This document shows positions 1 to 8,418 of a stretch of 49,966 nt of DNA, in pieces. The notes beneath the pieces were generated by a model, which saw nothing but the letters and a program-made list of their open reading frames with translations, was not told the DNA's origin and ran no database searches. The stretch covers positions 1-49,966 of the forward strand of contig DJRQ01000053.1 of NCBI GenBank assembly GCA_002440125.1, given 5' to 3'. Each line of letters begins with the position of its first letter. Positions within the stretch are counted from its first letter, which is position 1. A program made the translations under genes and the position numbers. The DNA comes from Caryophanales bacterium UBA6356 (GTDB lineage Bacteria; Bacillota_I; Bacilli_A; RFN20; CAG-826).

Positions 1-138
1 TCTCCAAAATGGGGAAAGGGTATTCATGGTGTCAATCCTTGATGATGATGCCAGTTTTGACTTTCCGGATAATTCGAATTGAAATAGAAGCTGATTGATT
101 ATTTAGAAGCCGACGTTGATGAAAAATTTGCTGCTTAA
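1..138 (+). pseudogene. Remnant of a C5-cytosine DNA methyltransferase (3' part)
   Basis: Bases 2-82 read QNGERVFMVSILDD followed by FDFP and a stop. This resembles the conserved PQNRERVF-type segment of C5-cytosine methyltransferases, which is normally followed by a short acidic stretch and FP. After a stop and a frame change, bases 88-138 read IDYLEADVDEKF and a stop. That matches the LKDYLE-DEVDEKY-type segment that follows in many Bacillota and phage Dcm enzymes. Two adjacent family-like segments in different frames, each ending early, indicate a decayed gene whose 5' part lies outside the window. The motif recognition is by eye over short stretches, so confidence is moderate. Confidence 0.5.
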
Positions 139-140
139 CA

Positions 141-284
141 TTAAAAAGCAGTTGCTTGCAACTTGTATGCAACTGGTTCTATTTTTTTGATAGAATCCCC
201 ATGGTCATTATTTGCTTTTTCCCATGTATCTTTACCCTCGAATGAATGGTTTACGAAGGACATTGAGTGGCGTTTTGCGGACAT
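141..284 (-). CDS. Small hypothetical protein (47 aa), doubtful
   Basis: An open frame starts at an ATG (284) and ends in TAA (141). The protein is charged and soluble-looking (it contains FEGKDTWEKANNDHG). There is no convincing ribosome site and I do not recognise a family. It lies in the decayed stretch between the methyltransferase remnant and the first intact gene, so it could be a fragment of another lost gene or chance. The rest of 139-360 shows only short inverted repeats, such as CAGTTGC/GCAACTG around 149-176. Confidence 0.2.
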   Translation of the reverse strand: MSAKRHSMSFVNHSFEGKDTWEKANNDHGDSIKKIEPVAYKLQATAF

Positions 285-369
285 TTTTAAATAATTCTCT
301 ATGAATTTGCTTTTCTTACGCCAATCGATTTGCTAGACGTTTCGATTTAGCGCCATCAAAATGAACGCA

Positions 370-375
370 TATAAT
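370..375 (+). promoter_or_regulatory. -10 box (TATAAT) for the dehydroquinase-like gene
   Basis: A perfect TATAAT lies 21 bases before the ATG at 397, with an AAGGG ribosome site between them. It argues that transcription starts near 382, and that the ATG at 361, which precedes the box, is not the real start. Confidence 0.45.
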
Positions 376-396
376 CGAAAAAGGGAAAAAGACGCC

Positions 397-1215
397 ATGG
401 AAAGAATATCAAAACTTCCTTCTCCTGCTTTCGTGGGTGTCGTAAGGGAAAAAACGGAGACAAGCGCGATTGCGGAAATCAAGAACGCCATTTATGAAGG
501 CGCTGACATGATCGATCTTCATCTATCGACATTGGGCGATCTTTCGGTAACTTCTTTGCGGCGAATTATCGCTAGTTCTTCCGTGCCTATCCTCGCGCTT
601 GATTACAACGCCTCTTATTCTTGGGAGCATCTTGGCTTAAGCGAAGAGGAAAGGATTGGCCATCTTTTTGCCGCTATCGAAGCTGGAGCAAGTGCCGTGG
701 ATATCCAAGGTTACACTTTCGATGCCCGTTCTCGAACCGGGTATTTTGGCGATAATTCCCTTTCTTTTGCTTCCCGTTTTCCTATGGAGGTTGTAACGGA
801 TAGGACAATTATCGATAAGCAAATGGCTTTGATAGATAAAATTCATCAAAAAGGAGTGGAAGTCCTCCTTTCTTGTCATCCCAAAATCGCATTGAAGGCG
901 GAAGAGGTGTTGGAACTTGCTCTTTTTTTGGAAGAGAGAAAACCGGATATCATTAAAATCGTAACTTCAGCCAATCGGGAAGAGGACGTTTTGGAAGGAG
1001 TTAGGGCCGCAAAGCTTCTTCGCGAGAAGCTTCACACTAAATTCGCTTATCATCTAAGTGGGAAAGAAGGGTCGTTATCACGCATTTTAAACCCCCTTTT
1101 CGGTAGCCACCTCGTTTTTTGCGTTCGGCGTTATAACGAAGGAAGCACGATGGAGCAACCTCCTTTGGCTTTGACGAAAGAGACGTTTGGCAATTTACTT
1201 AAGATCAAAGGATAA
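397..1215 (+). CDS. Type I 3-dehydroquinase-like (AroD-fold) protein with altered substrate site
   Basis: The 272-residue protein has the length and order of motifs of class I dehydroquinases, a TIM-barrel Schiff-base family. The catalytic His is kept in SCHPK (about residue 161, family pattern SYHDF), and the Schiff-base Lys in DIIKIV (about 187). The late SR, GS-LVF and Q-P elements are also visible (Arg229, Gln254). The early carboxylate-binding signature E-L-R-x-D is changed to D-L-H-L-S (40-44), and the Arg of the next strand is missing (LALDYN, 67-72). The catalytic pair is thus intact while substrate contacts differ, which suggests another substrate in place of shikimate synthesis. The start at 397 is chosen from the -10 box at 370 and AAGGG upstream. 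No other shikimate genes are nearby; the context is glycan use. Confidence 0.7.
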   Translation: MERISKLPSPAFVGVVREKTETSAIAEIKNAIYEGADMIDLHLSTLGDLSVTSLRRIIASSSVPILALDYNASYSWEHLGLSEEERIGHLFAAIEAGASAVDIQGYTFDARSRTGYFGDNSLSFASRFPMEVVTDRTIIDKQMALIDKIHQKGVEVLLSCHPKIALKAEEVLELALFLEERKPDIIKIVTSANREEDVLEGVRAAKLLREKLHTKFAYHLSGKEGSLSRILNPLFGSHLVFCVRRYNEGSTMEQPPLALTKETFGNLLKIKG

Positions 1216-1291
1216 GGCTCTCCTATATTCTTTGCAAATCTGTCACTTTATCAATAATGCTACTTTAATAAAGGCAAAACACCGATTGCGA

Positions 1292-1319
1292 TTGTTTTAC
1301 TTAGCGATAATGATACGAT
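1292..1319 (+). promoter_or_regulatory. Possible promoter of the esterase/GLUG lipoprotein gene
   Basis: TTGTTT (1292-1297) and TACGAT (1314-1319) are separated by 16 bases, about 40 bases before the start codon at 1360, which has its own GGAGA ribosome site. This is a weak match. Confidence 0.3.
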
Positions 1320-1359
1320 AGTTTTAGTTCTTACGAATCATAGCTTTTGGAGATTTTTT

Positions 1360-4300
1360 ATGAAAACTATCGCTAGAATGATCCTTGCCGTAGGCGCTTC
1401 GCTGACTCTTTTCTCTTGCAATTTAAGTGGTGGCGGTAGCGAGGTTTGCACTTTTGTGGATATTGTCAAGGAAGAACCTACTTGCGTGAAAGATGGGGTT
1501 TTGCTTCACGAATGCGAGCAAGATAAATCTAAAAGTTACGAAGAAAAGATTCCAGCGCTCGGTCACGATTATTCCCCGGAAACGCTACGCTGGGTTTGGA
1601 GCGAAGACTATGAAAGCGCTTATGCCACAATGGAATGCCTCCGTTGCGGCGAAATTGGCACTTTCGAAGCGACCGTCACCGTAAGGAACGTAAGTGCCAC
1701 CTGCGAAAAGGCGGGTGCTATTACGAAAGAAGCGAAAATAACCTACAAAGGAGTCGATTATTCTGACAATCTCGTCACCAATACTTCGCCCCTTGGCCAT
1801 CTTTGGTCTAAGGAGGAACGAAGCGCGGATGGAAAATACATGGTTTCCCATTGCGAACGCGAAGGTTGCGAGAAAACGAGGAAGAAAAAGATCGTTCCCG
1901 TCATTCTTCAAGCGGGACAATCCAATTCGGTCGGCTATTCTTACGCTTTCCATTTGCGCGATGACGAAACCTACAAAACGAAATACGATGAACTGAAGTC
2001 GGGCGTCGGCAACGTCTTTATCCGTTATGATAACGCTCCGTTTGGAAACGCCGCCACCAGTCGCGAAAAAGGATCGAATGACACTTTCGAGAAAGTTCGT
2101 TTCGGACTTGGAAGAAAAGGCAAGAATTCTGCTTACGATGGCGATCTTTGCTTTGGGCCGGAAGTTGGCATCGCCAGCTATTTGTCTGACCGCCATCCGA
2201 ATGACGATTTTTATATCATCAAAAGCGCCACGGGAGGCTCCACCCTCTTTAACCGTTGGTACACCGAGTCCTCTTTCCCTTATTTGGGGAAAAACGAATA
2301 CGACGAAAAGAATCTTTATGTTCGCTTTTTGAAGGACATCGACGAAGGGATGGCTGAGCTTTACGCTCGGGACGATATCTATCCAGAGATTGTTTCCTTA
2401 GTTTGGATGCAAGGGGAAAACGACGGTTTGCCCACTCATGAGCATTATTCCTATTTGTGGAACAATTTTGTGAATGATTTGGAAGGGGAACTTCGAAGGA
2501 AGGGGTATTTGACGCCCAATGGTTTAGGAACGGTCGATGGAGGCATCATTCCGAGCTATTGGGGCAACGCCGATTCGATAAACGGAGTTAAAAAGTCTTA
2601 CGCGGATGCCCATTCGAAGTCCTATTTCATCGACGTGAGCGATGAGAGCGTTTTCCATACCGACAAGGACACTGATGACAAAGGTCGCGCCCATTTGGAT
2701 GCGACCTCTATGATGGAGCTTGGATTAGAAATGGGGAAGGCGGTGGAGAAGAACATCAAGGACTTGGAAAATCCGAAAACGGAATCCTACGCTCCTGGCG
2801 AATGGAATGGGCACAATTACGAAACCGATTGGGAAGGGGAAGGAACGGAAAGCTCCCCATACCTTATCCAAAACGATCTGGAATTCATGGGCTTGGCTTA
2901 TACTTCCCGCTACCAAAGCGATTACGAAGGAAAATATTTTAAGCTGACCAAGGATTTCGATTTATCGGCCTTTATTGATTTCGGCGGCATTTCTCGTTAC
3001 GAGAAGCCATTTAAAGGCGTTTTCGATGGCGACAATCATATCATCAAAATCCATATGACCAACGATAATTTCGCTGGGCTTTTCCGAGCCAATGCAGGAC
3101 TTATCAAAAATTTCACCTTAGAGGGTTCTGTGATGGCGACTCGAACTTCTAGCGGCAGTACGAATCTTAGAAGCGGGGCGGTTGTTGGCTACTCTTCTGG
3201 GAGAGTGGAAAACGTAACGAATCGTGCCAGCGTCAAAGCGAAAGGAAGCACCGTGAATCCTTATCATCTTGGGGGGCTTGTGGGTTATCTCGATGAAGGT
3301 GAAATCGTTTCATGCACGAATGAAGCAGATGTGAGCGTTTCCGGATTCAGCATGCACACGATTGGCGGAATCGCCGGTTATTCGAAAGGGAAGAGTCTTA
3401 TCGATGGATGCCGGAATTATGGCAAAATCTATGGGACGTTCGAAACGGGTGGCATTCTTGGCATCGCCGGTAGCTCCACGTCTTTTGGGAGCACTGTTAT
3501 TTCCAATTGCGAGAACCATGGCGAAGTCATTGGGCAAGTCATCGCTTCTACTGAAACGCCTGGTGAATTTTCTTCCGCTTGCGCTAACGGAGGCATCGTC
3601 GGAACGGCTTATTCGGGTGTCCAAATTTTAGAATCCACCAACTTTGCTCGAGTGAGTGGCAAAGGTCAAAACTCCTCTGGCACCCGCGCTGGGATCGGAG
3701 GAATTGTCGGGAAGATGTTTGGGACGACCGTCAAAAATTGCACGAACGAAGAAACGGGGACAATCGATAATCTCGGCTTCGCTAGCGGTGGCATCGCCGG
3801 CTCGGCAGTCACTCCCAGCGCGCCAAGCGCTAACGCTGTCACCACCGCCTCCATCGAAGGCTGCAAGAACTTCGCTTCGGTGAATGGCTCTTCATGCTAT
3901 TCGGGTGGTATTCTTGGCTATGCCAATGGGAGCTATAATAGCAAAGGAAAATTCACCAACAAACTCGCTATAAGCGTGAAGAATTGCGTCAATGGCAAGG
4001 AAAATGTCGCTCCTTGCGTGACAGGCTCCTATACGGTAGGCGGCATCGTTGGGTATATGGATATTTATGTCGATAGAACTTCCTCCTCCGTCGATAGTTG
4101 CTCCAATTATGGCAAAGTGAACGCCATGAGCGTATTTATAACGAAAGACAAAGATGGGAATTCTCTTTATAGCGTGCGTTTAGGGGGCTTGGTTGGAATG
4201 GCTTATTGTCCTATCACCAATTCCTCGAACTATGGCGAAGTCCTTGCTTCCCACGCCACCTATGGAGGCGTTCCAGAAGCGGATGTCGGAACCTTAGAAA

Positions 4301-4386
4301 ACTATCGGATCGGATATTTGGTCGGCTATGGGGTAAAGGAAAATCAATCATTGGCGGGTTGCGTGAACTATTATGGGAAAGCCTAA
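1360..4386 (+). CDS. Surface lipoprotein: Cys-rich modules, SGNH/SASA-type esterase and GLUG repeats
   Basis: This is a 1008-residue lipoprotein with lipobox LFSC (Cys20). Residues 30-180 hold repeated modules of the type EEPTC...G...IPALGH with CxxC pairs, commonly seen in gut Bacillota surface proteins. Residues about 178-470 form a carbohydrate esterase of the SASA/SGNH class: GQSN with nucleophile Ser188, a glycine-rich ATGGS at 290-294, WMQGEND at 349-355 and a late D-x-x-x-H-L-D region with His445. Residues about 490-1008 are many GLUG-type repeats (GGIVGY or GGLVGY followed by C-x-N), a beta-solenoid found on adhesins. It probably deacetylates glycans or sialic acids at the cell surface. 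The gene overlaps the next by 14 bases. A related lipoprotein without the esterase lies at 18629-21556. Confidence 0.85.
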   Translation: MKTIARMILAVGASLTLFSCNLSGGGSEVCTFVDIVKEEPTCVKDGVLLHECEQDKSKSYEEKIPALGHDYSPETLRWVWSEDYESAYATMECLRCGEIGTFEATVTVRNVSATCEKAGAITKEAKITYKGVDYSDNLVTNTSPLGHLWSKEERSADGKYMVSHCEREGCEKTRKKKIVPVILQAGQSNSVGYSYAFHLRDDETYKTKYDELKSGVGNVFIRYDNAPFGNAATSREKGSNDTFEKVRFGLGRKGKNSAYDGDLCFGPEVGIASYLSDRHPNDDFYIIKSATGGSTLFNRWYTESSFPYLGKNEYDEKNLYVRFLKDIDEGMAELYARDDIYPEIVSLVWMQGENDGLPTHEHYSYLWNNFVNDLEGELRRKGYLTPNGLGTVDGGIIPSYWGNADSINGVKKSYADAHSKSYFIDVSDESVFHTDKDTDDKGRAHLDATSMMELGLEMGKAVEKNIKDLENPKTESYAPGEWNGHNYETDWEGEGTESSPYLIQNDLEFMGLAYTSRYQSDYEGKYFKLTKDFDLSAFIDFGGISRYEKPFKGVFDGDNHIIKIHMTNDNFAGLFRANAGLIKNFTLEGSVMATRTSSGSTNLRSGAVVGYSSGRVENVTNRASVKAKGSTVNPYHLGGLVGYLDEGEIVSCTNEADVSVSGFSMHTIGGIAGYSKGKSLIDGCRNYGKIYGTFETGGILGIAGSSTSFGSTVISNCENHGEVIGQVIASTETPGEFSSACANGGIVGTAYSGVQILESTNFARVSGKGQNSSGTRAGIGGIVGKMFGTTVKNCTNEETGTIDNLGFASGGIAGSAVTPSAPSANAVTTASIEGCKNFASVNGSSCYSGGILGYANGSYNSKGKFTNKLAISVKNCVNGKENVAPCVTGSYTVGGIVGYMDIYVDRTSSSVDSCSNYGKVNAMSVFITKDKDGNSLYSVRLGGLVGMAYCPITNSSNYGEVLASHATYGGVPEADVGTLENYRIGYLVGYGVKENQSLAGCVNYYGKA

Positions 4387-5482
4387 TTACGACGTTGTTG
4401 TGATAGGCGGGGGAATCGCTGGCGTCGCAAGCGCATTAAGCGCCGTGAGGGAAAAGAAATCGGTCCTTTTGGTTGAGGCGAATTACGCCTTAGGGGGGCT
4501 AGCGACGCTAGGCATGGTGGTTTATTACCTTCCTTTGGATGATGGTAGTGGTAGACAAATAGCCGCTGGCATCGCCGAAGAGCTCCTTCGCCTTTCGGTG
4601 CGCTACGATCGAAAACACCCTTTGGCAAACGATTGGAAAGAAGAAGGGAAACGTTTTGAGAGCGAGTTCAACCCCTCTTTGTTCAGTCTTCTTCTTGAAG
4701 AAAAGCTCATATCGGAAGGCGTTGATATATTGTTTGGAACTTCCTTGATCGGAGTTAAAAAGGAAGGCTCTTTTATCTCTTCTATCGAATTATCGACCCG
4801 TTCTTCACGCTTTTCCCTTGAAGCAAAAACCTTCATCGATGCCACAGGAGACGCCAATCTATGTGCTTACGCGGGCGAAAAAACATCTTTGTCGACATGC
4901 AAGAATGCCTTGGCCTATTGGCATTTTGAGAATAACGCCTTGGTCATGAACGAAGGCTTTTCTCTTCAAAAAGGCCTTCAATACGATTATCAAGGCCTTT
5001 CGCCTTTTGAAACGTCTGCTTTCGTGAAGGCTTCCCATAAGGCCATTTTAGGTGACTTTTTAAGTCAAGGCGATGAGGAGGAAGGCCATTCTTTAACGAG
5101 AATCCCTTCGATTCCCGAGCTCCGCATGACGCGGAAACTTGAAGGGAAATACAAACTTTCTTTGAAGGACAATGGACTTTTCAAAAAGGATTCTGTTGGC
5201 GTTTTTCCTTCTTGGGTGAAGAAAGGGGATGCTTTCGAATTGCCTTATGGCGCTTTGATTGGGACGACCAAGAATCTCTATGCGGCAGGGAGAAATATCT
5301 CCTCCGAAGACGATCGAATGTGGAATGTCGTCCGTTCAATACCCGTTTGCGCGGTTAGTGGCGAAGCCGCCGGCCTATTGGCCGCCACTTTCGCAAACAA
5401 CGAGGATATCGATATCGATGACGTTCATCGAAAAATGGACGCTCGAGGTCTTTTTTATCACCTTAAAGACGTCAAATATTAA
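4373..5482 (+). CDS. FAD-dependent oxidoreductase (FAD_oxidored family)
   Basis: The 369-residue protein opens with a Rossmann dinucleotide motif VVVIGGGIAGVAS (about 8-20) and an acidic strand end (LLVEA). A GGLATLG segment follows, typical of the FAD-dependent oxidoreductase family often found in glycan-use loci. A second flavin-contact segment, FIDATGDANLCAYAG, is near 155-170, and a late NLYAAGRNISSEDD is near 300. No signal peptide is visible, so it is cytoplasmic. The start lies inside the preceding esterase gene, suggesting translational coupling. It converges with the AraC gene, whose stop overlaps its own. The substrate is not predictable; a sugar acid or alcohol is a guess from context. 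Confidence 0.8.
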   Translation: MGKPNYDVVVIGGGIAGVASALSAVREKKSVLLVEANYALGGLATLGMVVYYLPLDDGSGRQIAAGIAEELLRLSVRYDRKHPLANDWKEEGKRFESEFNPSLFSLLLEEKLISEGVDILFGTSLIGVKKEGSFISSIELSTRSSRFSLEAKTFIDATGDANLCAYAGEKTSLSTCKNALAYWHFENNALVMNEGFSLQKGLQYDYQGLSPFETSAFVKASHKAILGDFLSQGDEEEGHSLTRIPSIPELRMTRKLEGKYKLSLKDNGLFKKDSVGVFPSWVKKGDAFELPYGALIGTTKNLYAAGRNISSEDDRMWNVVRSIPVCAVSGEAAGLLAATFANNEDIDIDDVHRKMDARGLFYHLKDVKY

Positions 5483-6285
5483 CCGCGACCCATTTTATCC
5501 AAGTAGTTTTTTGGGGAAAGGCCGACTTCATTTTTGAAGGCTCTTGAAAAGGTGAAGATGGTGTTAAAACCGGTCATCGAAGCGATATCGGAAATTGAGA
5601 GATAATCGGAAACGAGAAGTTCTTTGGCCTTTTCGATGCGAAGCATTCGGAGGTATTTGATCGGAGATACGCCATAAAGCCGGTCGAATAATTTCCGGAA
5701 ATAGACGACGGAAACATTGCATAAAGTCGCCAAATCTTGGTTGGATATGGTGGCATCGGCGAGATTGAGCGTCATATAGTCGATAGCTGGTTGCAAAACC
5801 TTGGCCATTGATTTGGGAGTATATATCTTCTCTTGATTGGCTGTGGCAGTGGCGAAAATCTTGTAGATGTCGGATTTGCAACGGTACATATACCCCTCTT
5901 TCCTTTCTTTCCAACGCCTATTGATGCTGTTAAAAAGCTTATGGGCCTCCAAGGAGTTTTTCTCGTTGAGCTTAAAGGCCATGAAGGAAAAAGCGGGTCC
6001 TGGATAGTCGGCGACAATTTCGACCATGATGCATTCGCCAAGCTCTTTGCAAGTCCATCGATAGGAAGAGCCTTTCGAAATCAAAATAACGGTGTCTTTG
6101 TCAGCGAGGAAAGACTCGCCTTTCTCATCTTTGTAAATGGTCTTACCTTCCATTTTCATCGCCAAGGAAAAGAAGGGCCTGTTTTTCCGCGTTCCGACCT
6201 TTCCTACTTGCTTGTGATTAATATCATTAACGGCAAAAATGTCGCGAACCACAAAATTATTCAAATCTATAGTATTTTTGACCAT
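5479..6285 (-). CDS. AraC-family transcriptional regulator
   Basis: The 268-residue regulator has an N-terminal cupin-like ligand domain (about 1-110) and a C-terminal AraC double helix-turn-helix (about 170-265) with the signatures LCNVSVVYFRKLF, GVSPIKYL and SISDIASMTGF. I place the start at the ATG at 6285, not the in-frame ATG at 6294. A perfect TATAAT (6298-6293) overlaps the upstream ATG and puts the transcription start within a base of 6285, and no ribosome site is visible. It is divergent from the long glycan operon at 6423 and is the obvious candidate regulator of it. A distant relative with the same layout is encoded at 48715-49479. Confidence 0.88.
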   Translation of the reverse strand: MVKNTIDLNNFVVRDIFAVNDINHKQVGKVGTRKNRPFFSLAMKMEGKTIYKDEKGESFLADKDTVILISKGSSYRWTCKELGECIMVEIVADYPGPAFSFMAFKLNEKNSLEAHKLFNSINRRWKERKEGYMYRCKSDIYKIFATATANQEKIYTPKSMAKVLQPAIDYMTLNLADATISNQDLATLCNVSVVYFRKLFDRLYGVSPIKYLRMLRIEKAKELLVSDYLSISDIASMTGFNTIFTFSRAFKNEVGLSPKNYLDKMGRG

Positions 6286-6292
6286 CGACCCC

Positions 6293-6298
6293 ATTATA
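6293..6298 (-). promoter_or_regulatory. -10 box (TATAAT) of the AraC gene, leaderless arrangement
   Basis: On the minus strand TATAAT is followed by seven bases and then ATG. Standard spacing puts the first transcribed base at 6286, one base before the start codon. Confidence 0.55.
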
Positions 6299-6363
6299 TA
6301 TCAAACATTTTCATATTTAAAAGTAACTTTTCGATGGAGACGCTTATAAATCGAGTATCAACA

Positions 6364-6381
6364 ATGGTAAAATATCACCAT
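6364..6381. promoter_or_regulatory. Inverted repeat, possible regulator site
   Basis: ATGGT and ACCAT form an inverted repeat with an 8-base spacer in the 137-base divergent interval. It lies about 50 bases upstream of the predicted start of the 6423 transcript, a usual place for an activator such as the adjacent AraC protein. The assignment is inference. Confidence 0.3.
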
Positions 6382-6387
6382 GAAAAC

Positions 6388-6416
6388 TTGTAGCTATGAA
6401 AGCGCTTTAATATAAT
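6388..6416 (+). promoter_or_regulatory. Promoter of the long glycan-use operon (leaderless)
   Basis: TTGTAG (6388-6393) and a perfect TATAAT (6411-6416) are separated by 17 bases. The usual 7-base step from the -10 box puts the first transcribed base exactly on the A of the ATG at 6423. There is no room for a ribosome-binding site. Confidence 0.6.
6397..6410. promoter_or_regulatory. cre-like operator TGAAAGCGCTTTAA
   Basis: This near-palindrome fits the CcpA cre consensus TGWAANCGNTNWCA except for one position (A in place of the last C). It fills the spacer between the -35 and -10 boxes, so a bound CcpA or LacI-type protein would block RNA polymerase. Similar boxes occur at 31263 and 37211. 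Confidence 0.5.
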
Positions 6417-6422
6417 GCCATC

Positions 6423-7448
6423 ATGGATAAGAAAAATCGGATTAGGGTCGCTGTTTATGGCATCGACCATAATCATTGCGAAGCCAAAATCAAGGAACTC
6501 AAAAGCGTTCCTTCCGAATTCGAGATCGCCGGTGTTTATTGCGAAAGCGAAAGGGCTTATAAACGGCGTATCGAAGGGCACGCGGTCTATGATGATTTGA
6601 ATTTGTTTTACGACAAGGACTCCTTTTTCTCTTTGGCCGATATCGATTTCCTTTTAGTCGAACCCGCCGTTCCGAACTTGCTTGATTTTGCCATCGAATG
6701 CCTTGAGCGGGGATACCATATTCATCTTGACAAGCCTGTCGGCTTTGATTTGAAAAGGTGGAAATTGGCCCTTTTCGAAGCGAAAGAAAAGAATCTTTTG
6801 ATTCAAATGGGGTATATGTACCGCTACAACAAAGGGATCGAATACGCCTTAAAAAGGGTAAAAGAAGGGGTTTTTGGCAAGGTTTTTTTCATTTCTGCCG
6901 ATATGTCTACCGGCCTCCCCGCTTGGTTTAAGAACGATTTGGAGAATTATGGCGTTAAATCGCCTGCCATGTACATTTACGGCGTTCACCTTGTAGATTT
7001 GGTGCTTTCGATCATGGGGGAGCCCGATAAGGTCCAATGTTTCTCCTCCTCCACGGGTTTTGGCGGCTTCCATTTTCTCGATAACAGCTTCGCCGTCTTC
7101 ACTTATCCCAATGGCATTGCGACTTTGAAAACCTATTGCAGCGAAATCGGCGGATGGGAGCATCGCGAATTCAAAGTATGCGGCGAAAAAGGGACGATAC
7201 GCGTCTCGCCTATCGAAAACAAGATGAAGGTGGAAGAATGCTTGGATAGGGATGTCAAAAATCCTTGGGGGCCATCTGGACGAACCATCGATATCGAGGA
7301 GCCTCCTTATCGCTATTTAGATCAATTCCGTCATTTTGCCAAAATGGTGAAAGAGGAAGAAAAGAATCCCTATAGTTACGAACACGAATATCTCGTTGAG
7401 AAATTGACCTTGGAAGCTTGCGGATATGGAGTGGACGATGAGCGCTAA
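6423..7448 (+). CDS. Gfo/Idh/MocA-family oxidoreductase
   Basis: This 341-residue NAD(P)-dependent sugar or polyol dehydrogenase-like protein has an N-terminal Rossmann domain with a short loop VYGIDHNH (11-18) in place of the classical GxGxxG. The family EKP motif appears as LDKPVG (Lys104-Pro105), and the catalytic-site segment YGVHLVD is at 186-192. The length is typical of the family. It is the first gene of the long operon and has a -10 box six bases before its ATG and no ribosome site. The next gene begins inside its last codons. It probably oxidises a sugar released by the operon's glycosidases; the specificity is unknown. Confidence 0.85.
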   Translation: MDKKNRIRVAVYGIDHNHCEAKIKELKSVPSEFEIAGVYCESERAYKRRIEGHAVYDDLNLFYDKDSFFSLADIDFLLVEPAVPNLLDFAIECLERGYHIHLDKPVGFDLKRWKLALFEAKEKNLLIQMGYMYRYNKGIEYALKRVKEGVFGKVFFISADMSTGLPAWFKNDLENYGVKSPAMYIYGVHLVDLVLSIMGEPDKVQCFSSSTGFGGFHFLDNSFAVFTYPNGIATLKTYCSEIGGWEHREFKVCGEKGTIRVSPIENKMKVEECLDRDVKNPWGPSGRTIDIEEPPYRYLDQFRHFAKMVKEEEKNPYSYEHEYLVEKLTLEACGYGVDDER

Positions 7449-8418
7449 ATTCACTAAAGCGAGAATGATTCTTTTATCCCTCCTTGTGATGTTTTTATGG
7501 GGTTCGCTTTTTGCTTTCGTGAAATGGGATATGTTGGAACTAGGCATCTCTTCGAAGAGCAATCCTTTCGACACGATCCTTTTCGCGGGAATCCGTTTCC
7601 TTATCTCCGGCCTCCTCTTGTCCGTTTTTGTTCTCCTTTTCAAAAGGAAAGAGAATCCGATTAAGGCGGTCTTTCTCTCCAAAAAAAGCATTTTGGCGGT
7701 GGTAGCTGTTGGAGTCGTTGGCTTTGCGCTTCATTATTCTCTCACTTATTTGGGGCTCGAAACCATCGATAGTGGCAAAGCCTCCCTCATCAAGCAGGCG
7801 GGCGTCTTGATTTTCGTTTGCTTTAGTTTCTTATTTTTCAAAGAGGATAAATTCCATTGGGGGAAGATTGTGGCTGCCGTGCTTGGAGCCGCTTCGATCG
7901 TCGTTACGAACCTCGATTCTTTTTCCTTCTCCTTTTCCTATGAATCGCTTTATTTGGTTGGTGCTTCTTTTTGCACAGTGATTGCCAACGTCGCTTTCAA
8001 GAAGCTTTCAGGCGGAGCTTCTCCGATTGCCATTACTGCTTTTGCGATGTTCTTCGGCGGCGTGCTTCTTACCGTTCTTGGCTTTTCTTGCGGTGGCCGA
8101 GTGAGTCCATTGACGGGAGAAAGCGTTGCTATCTTTGCTTTTATCGTCCTTGCCACTATCGTTTCTTATGGCTTATGGTACAGCATCGTTTACCAATTCG
8201 AGCTTTCGAAGCTCTTCATCATAAAGATGGCCGAACCCTTATTCGCCACTCTCGTTTCGGTTCTCATCCCCTCGCTTCACGCCAAACTTGGCTATGAGCT
8301 TTTGATCGCCTTCGTCCTTGTCGCCGCGGCCGTTTATATCTCCAATGCGAGATTCCATAAAAAAGAAGAAAAGGAGGAATTAGCTTATGAAAGCCATGAT
8401 CGTCAATCCGGAAACTAA
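7438..8418 (+). CDS. DMT-superfamily (EamA-type) transporter
   Basis: The 326-residue membrane protein has about ten hydrophobic segments arranged as two EamA halves. The first begins FLWGSLFAFVKW, a typical EamA opening, and the second half starts near residue 165. The start at 7438 is preferred over the in-frame ATG at 7426 because a GGAG lies 7 bases upstream of it. It overlaps the preceding gene by 11 bases and the next by 32. DMT proteins move small metabolites; here export of a sugar derivative or uptake of a monomer are both possible. Confidence 0.82.
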   Translation: MSAKFTKARMILLSLLVMFLWGSLFAFVKWDMLELGISSKSNPFDTILFAGIRFLISGLLLSVFVLLFKRKENPIKAVFLSKKSILAVVAVGVVGFALHYSLTYLGLETIDSGKASLIKQAGVLIFVCFSFLFFKEDKFHWGKIVAAVLGAASIVVTNLDSFSFSFSYESLYLVGASFCTVIANVAFKKLSGGASPIAITAFAMFFGGVLLTVLGFSCGGRVSPLTGESVAIFAFIVLATIVSYGLWYSIVYQFELSKLFIIKMAEPLFATLVSVLIPSLHAKLGYELLIAFVLVAAAVYISNARFHKKEEKEELAYESHDRQSGN

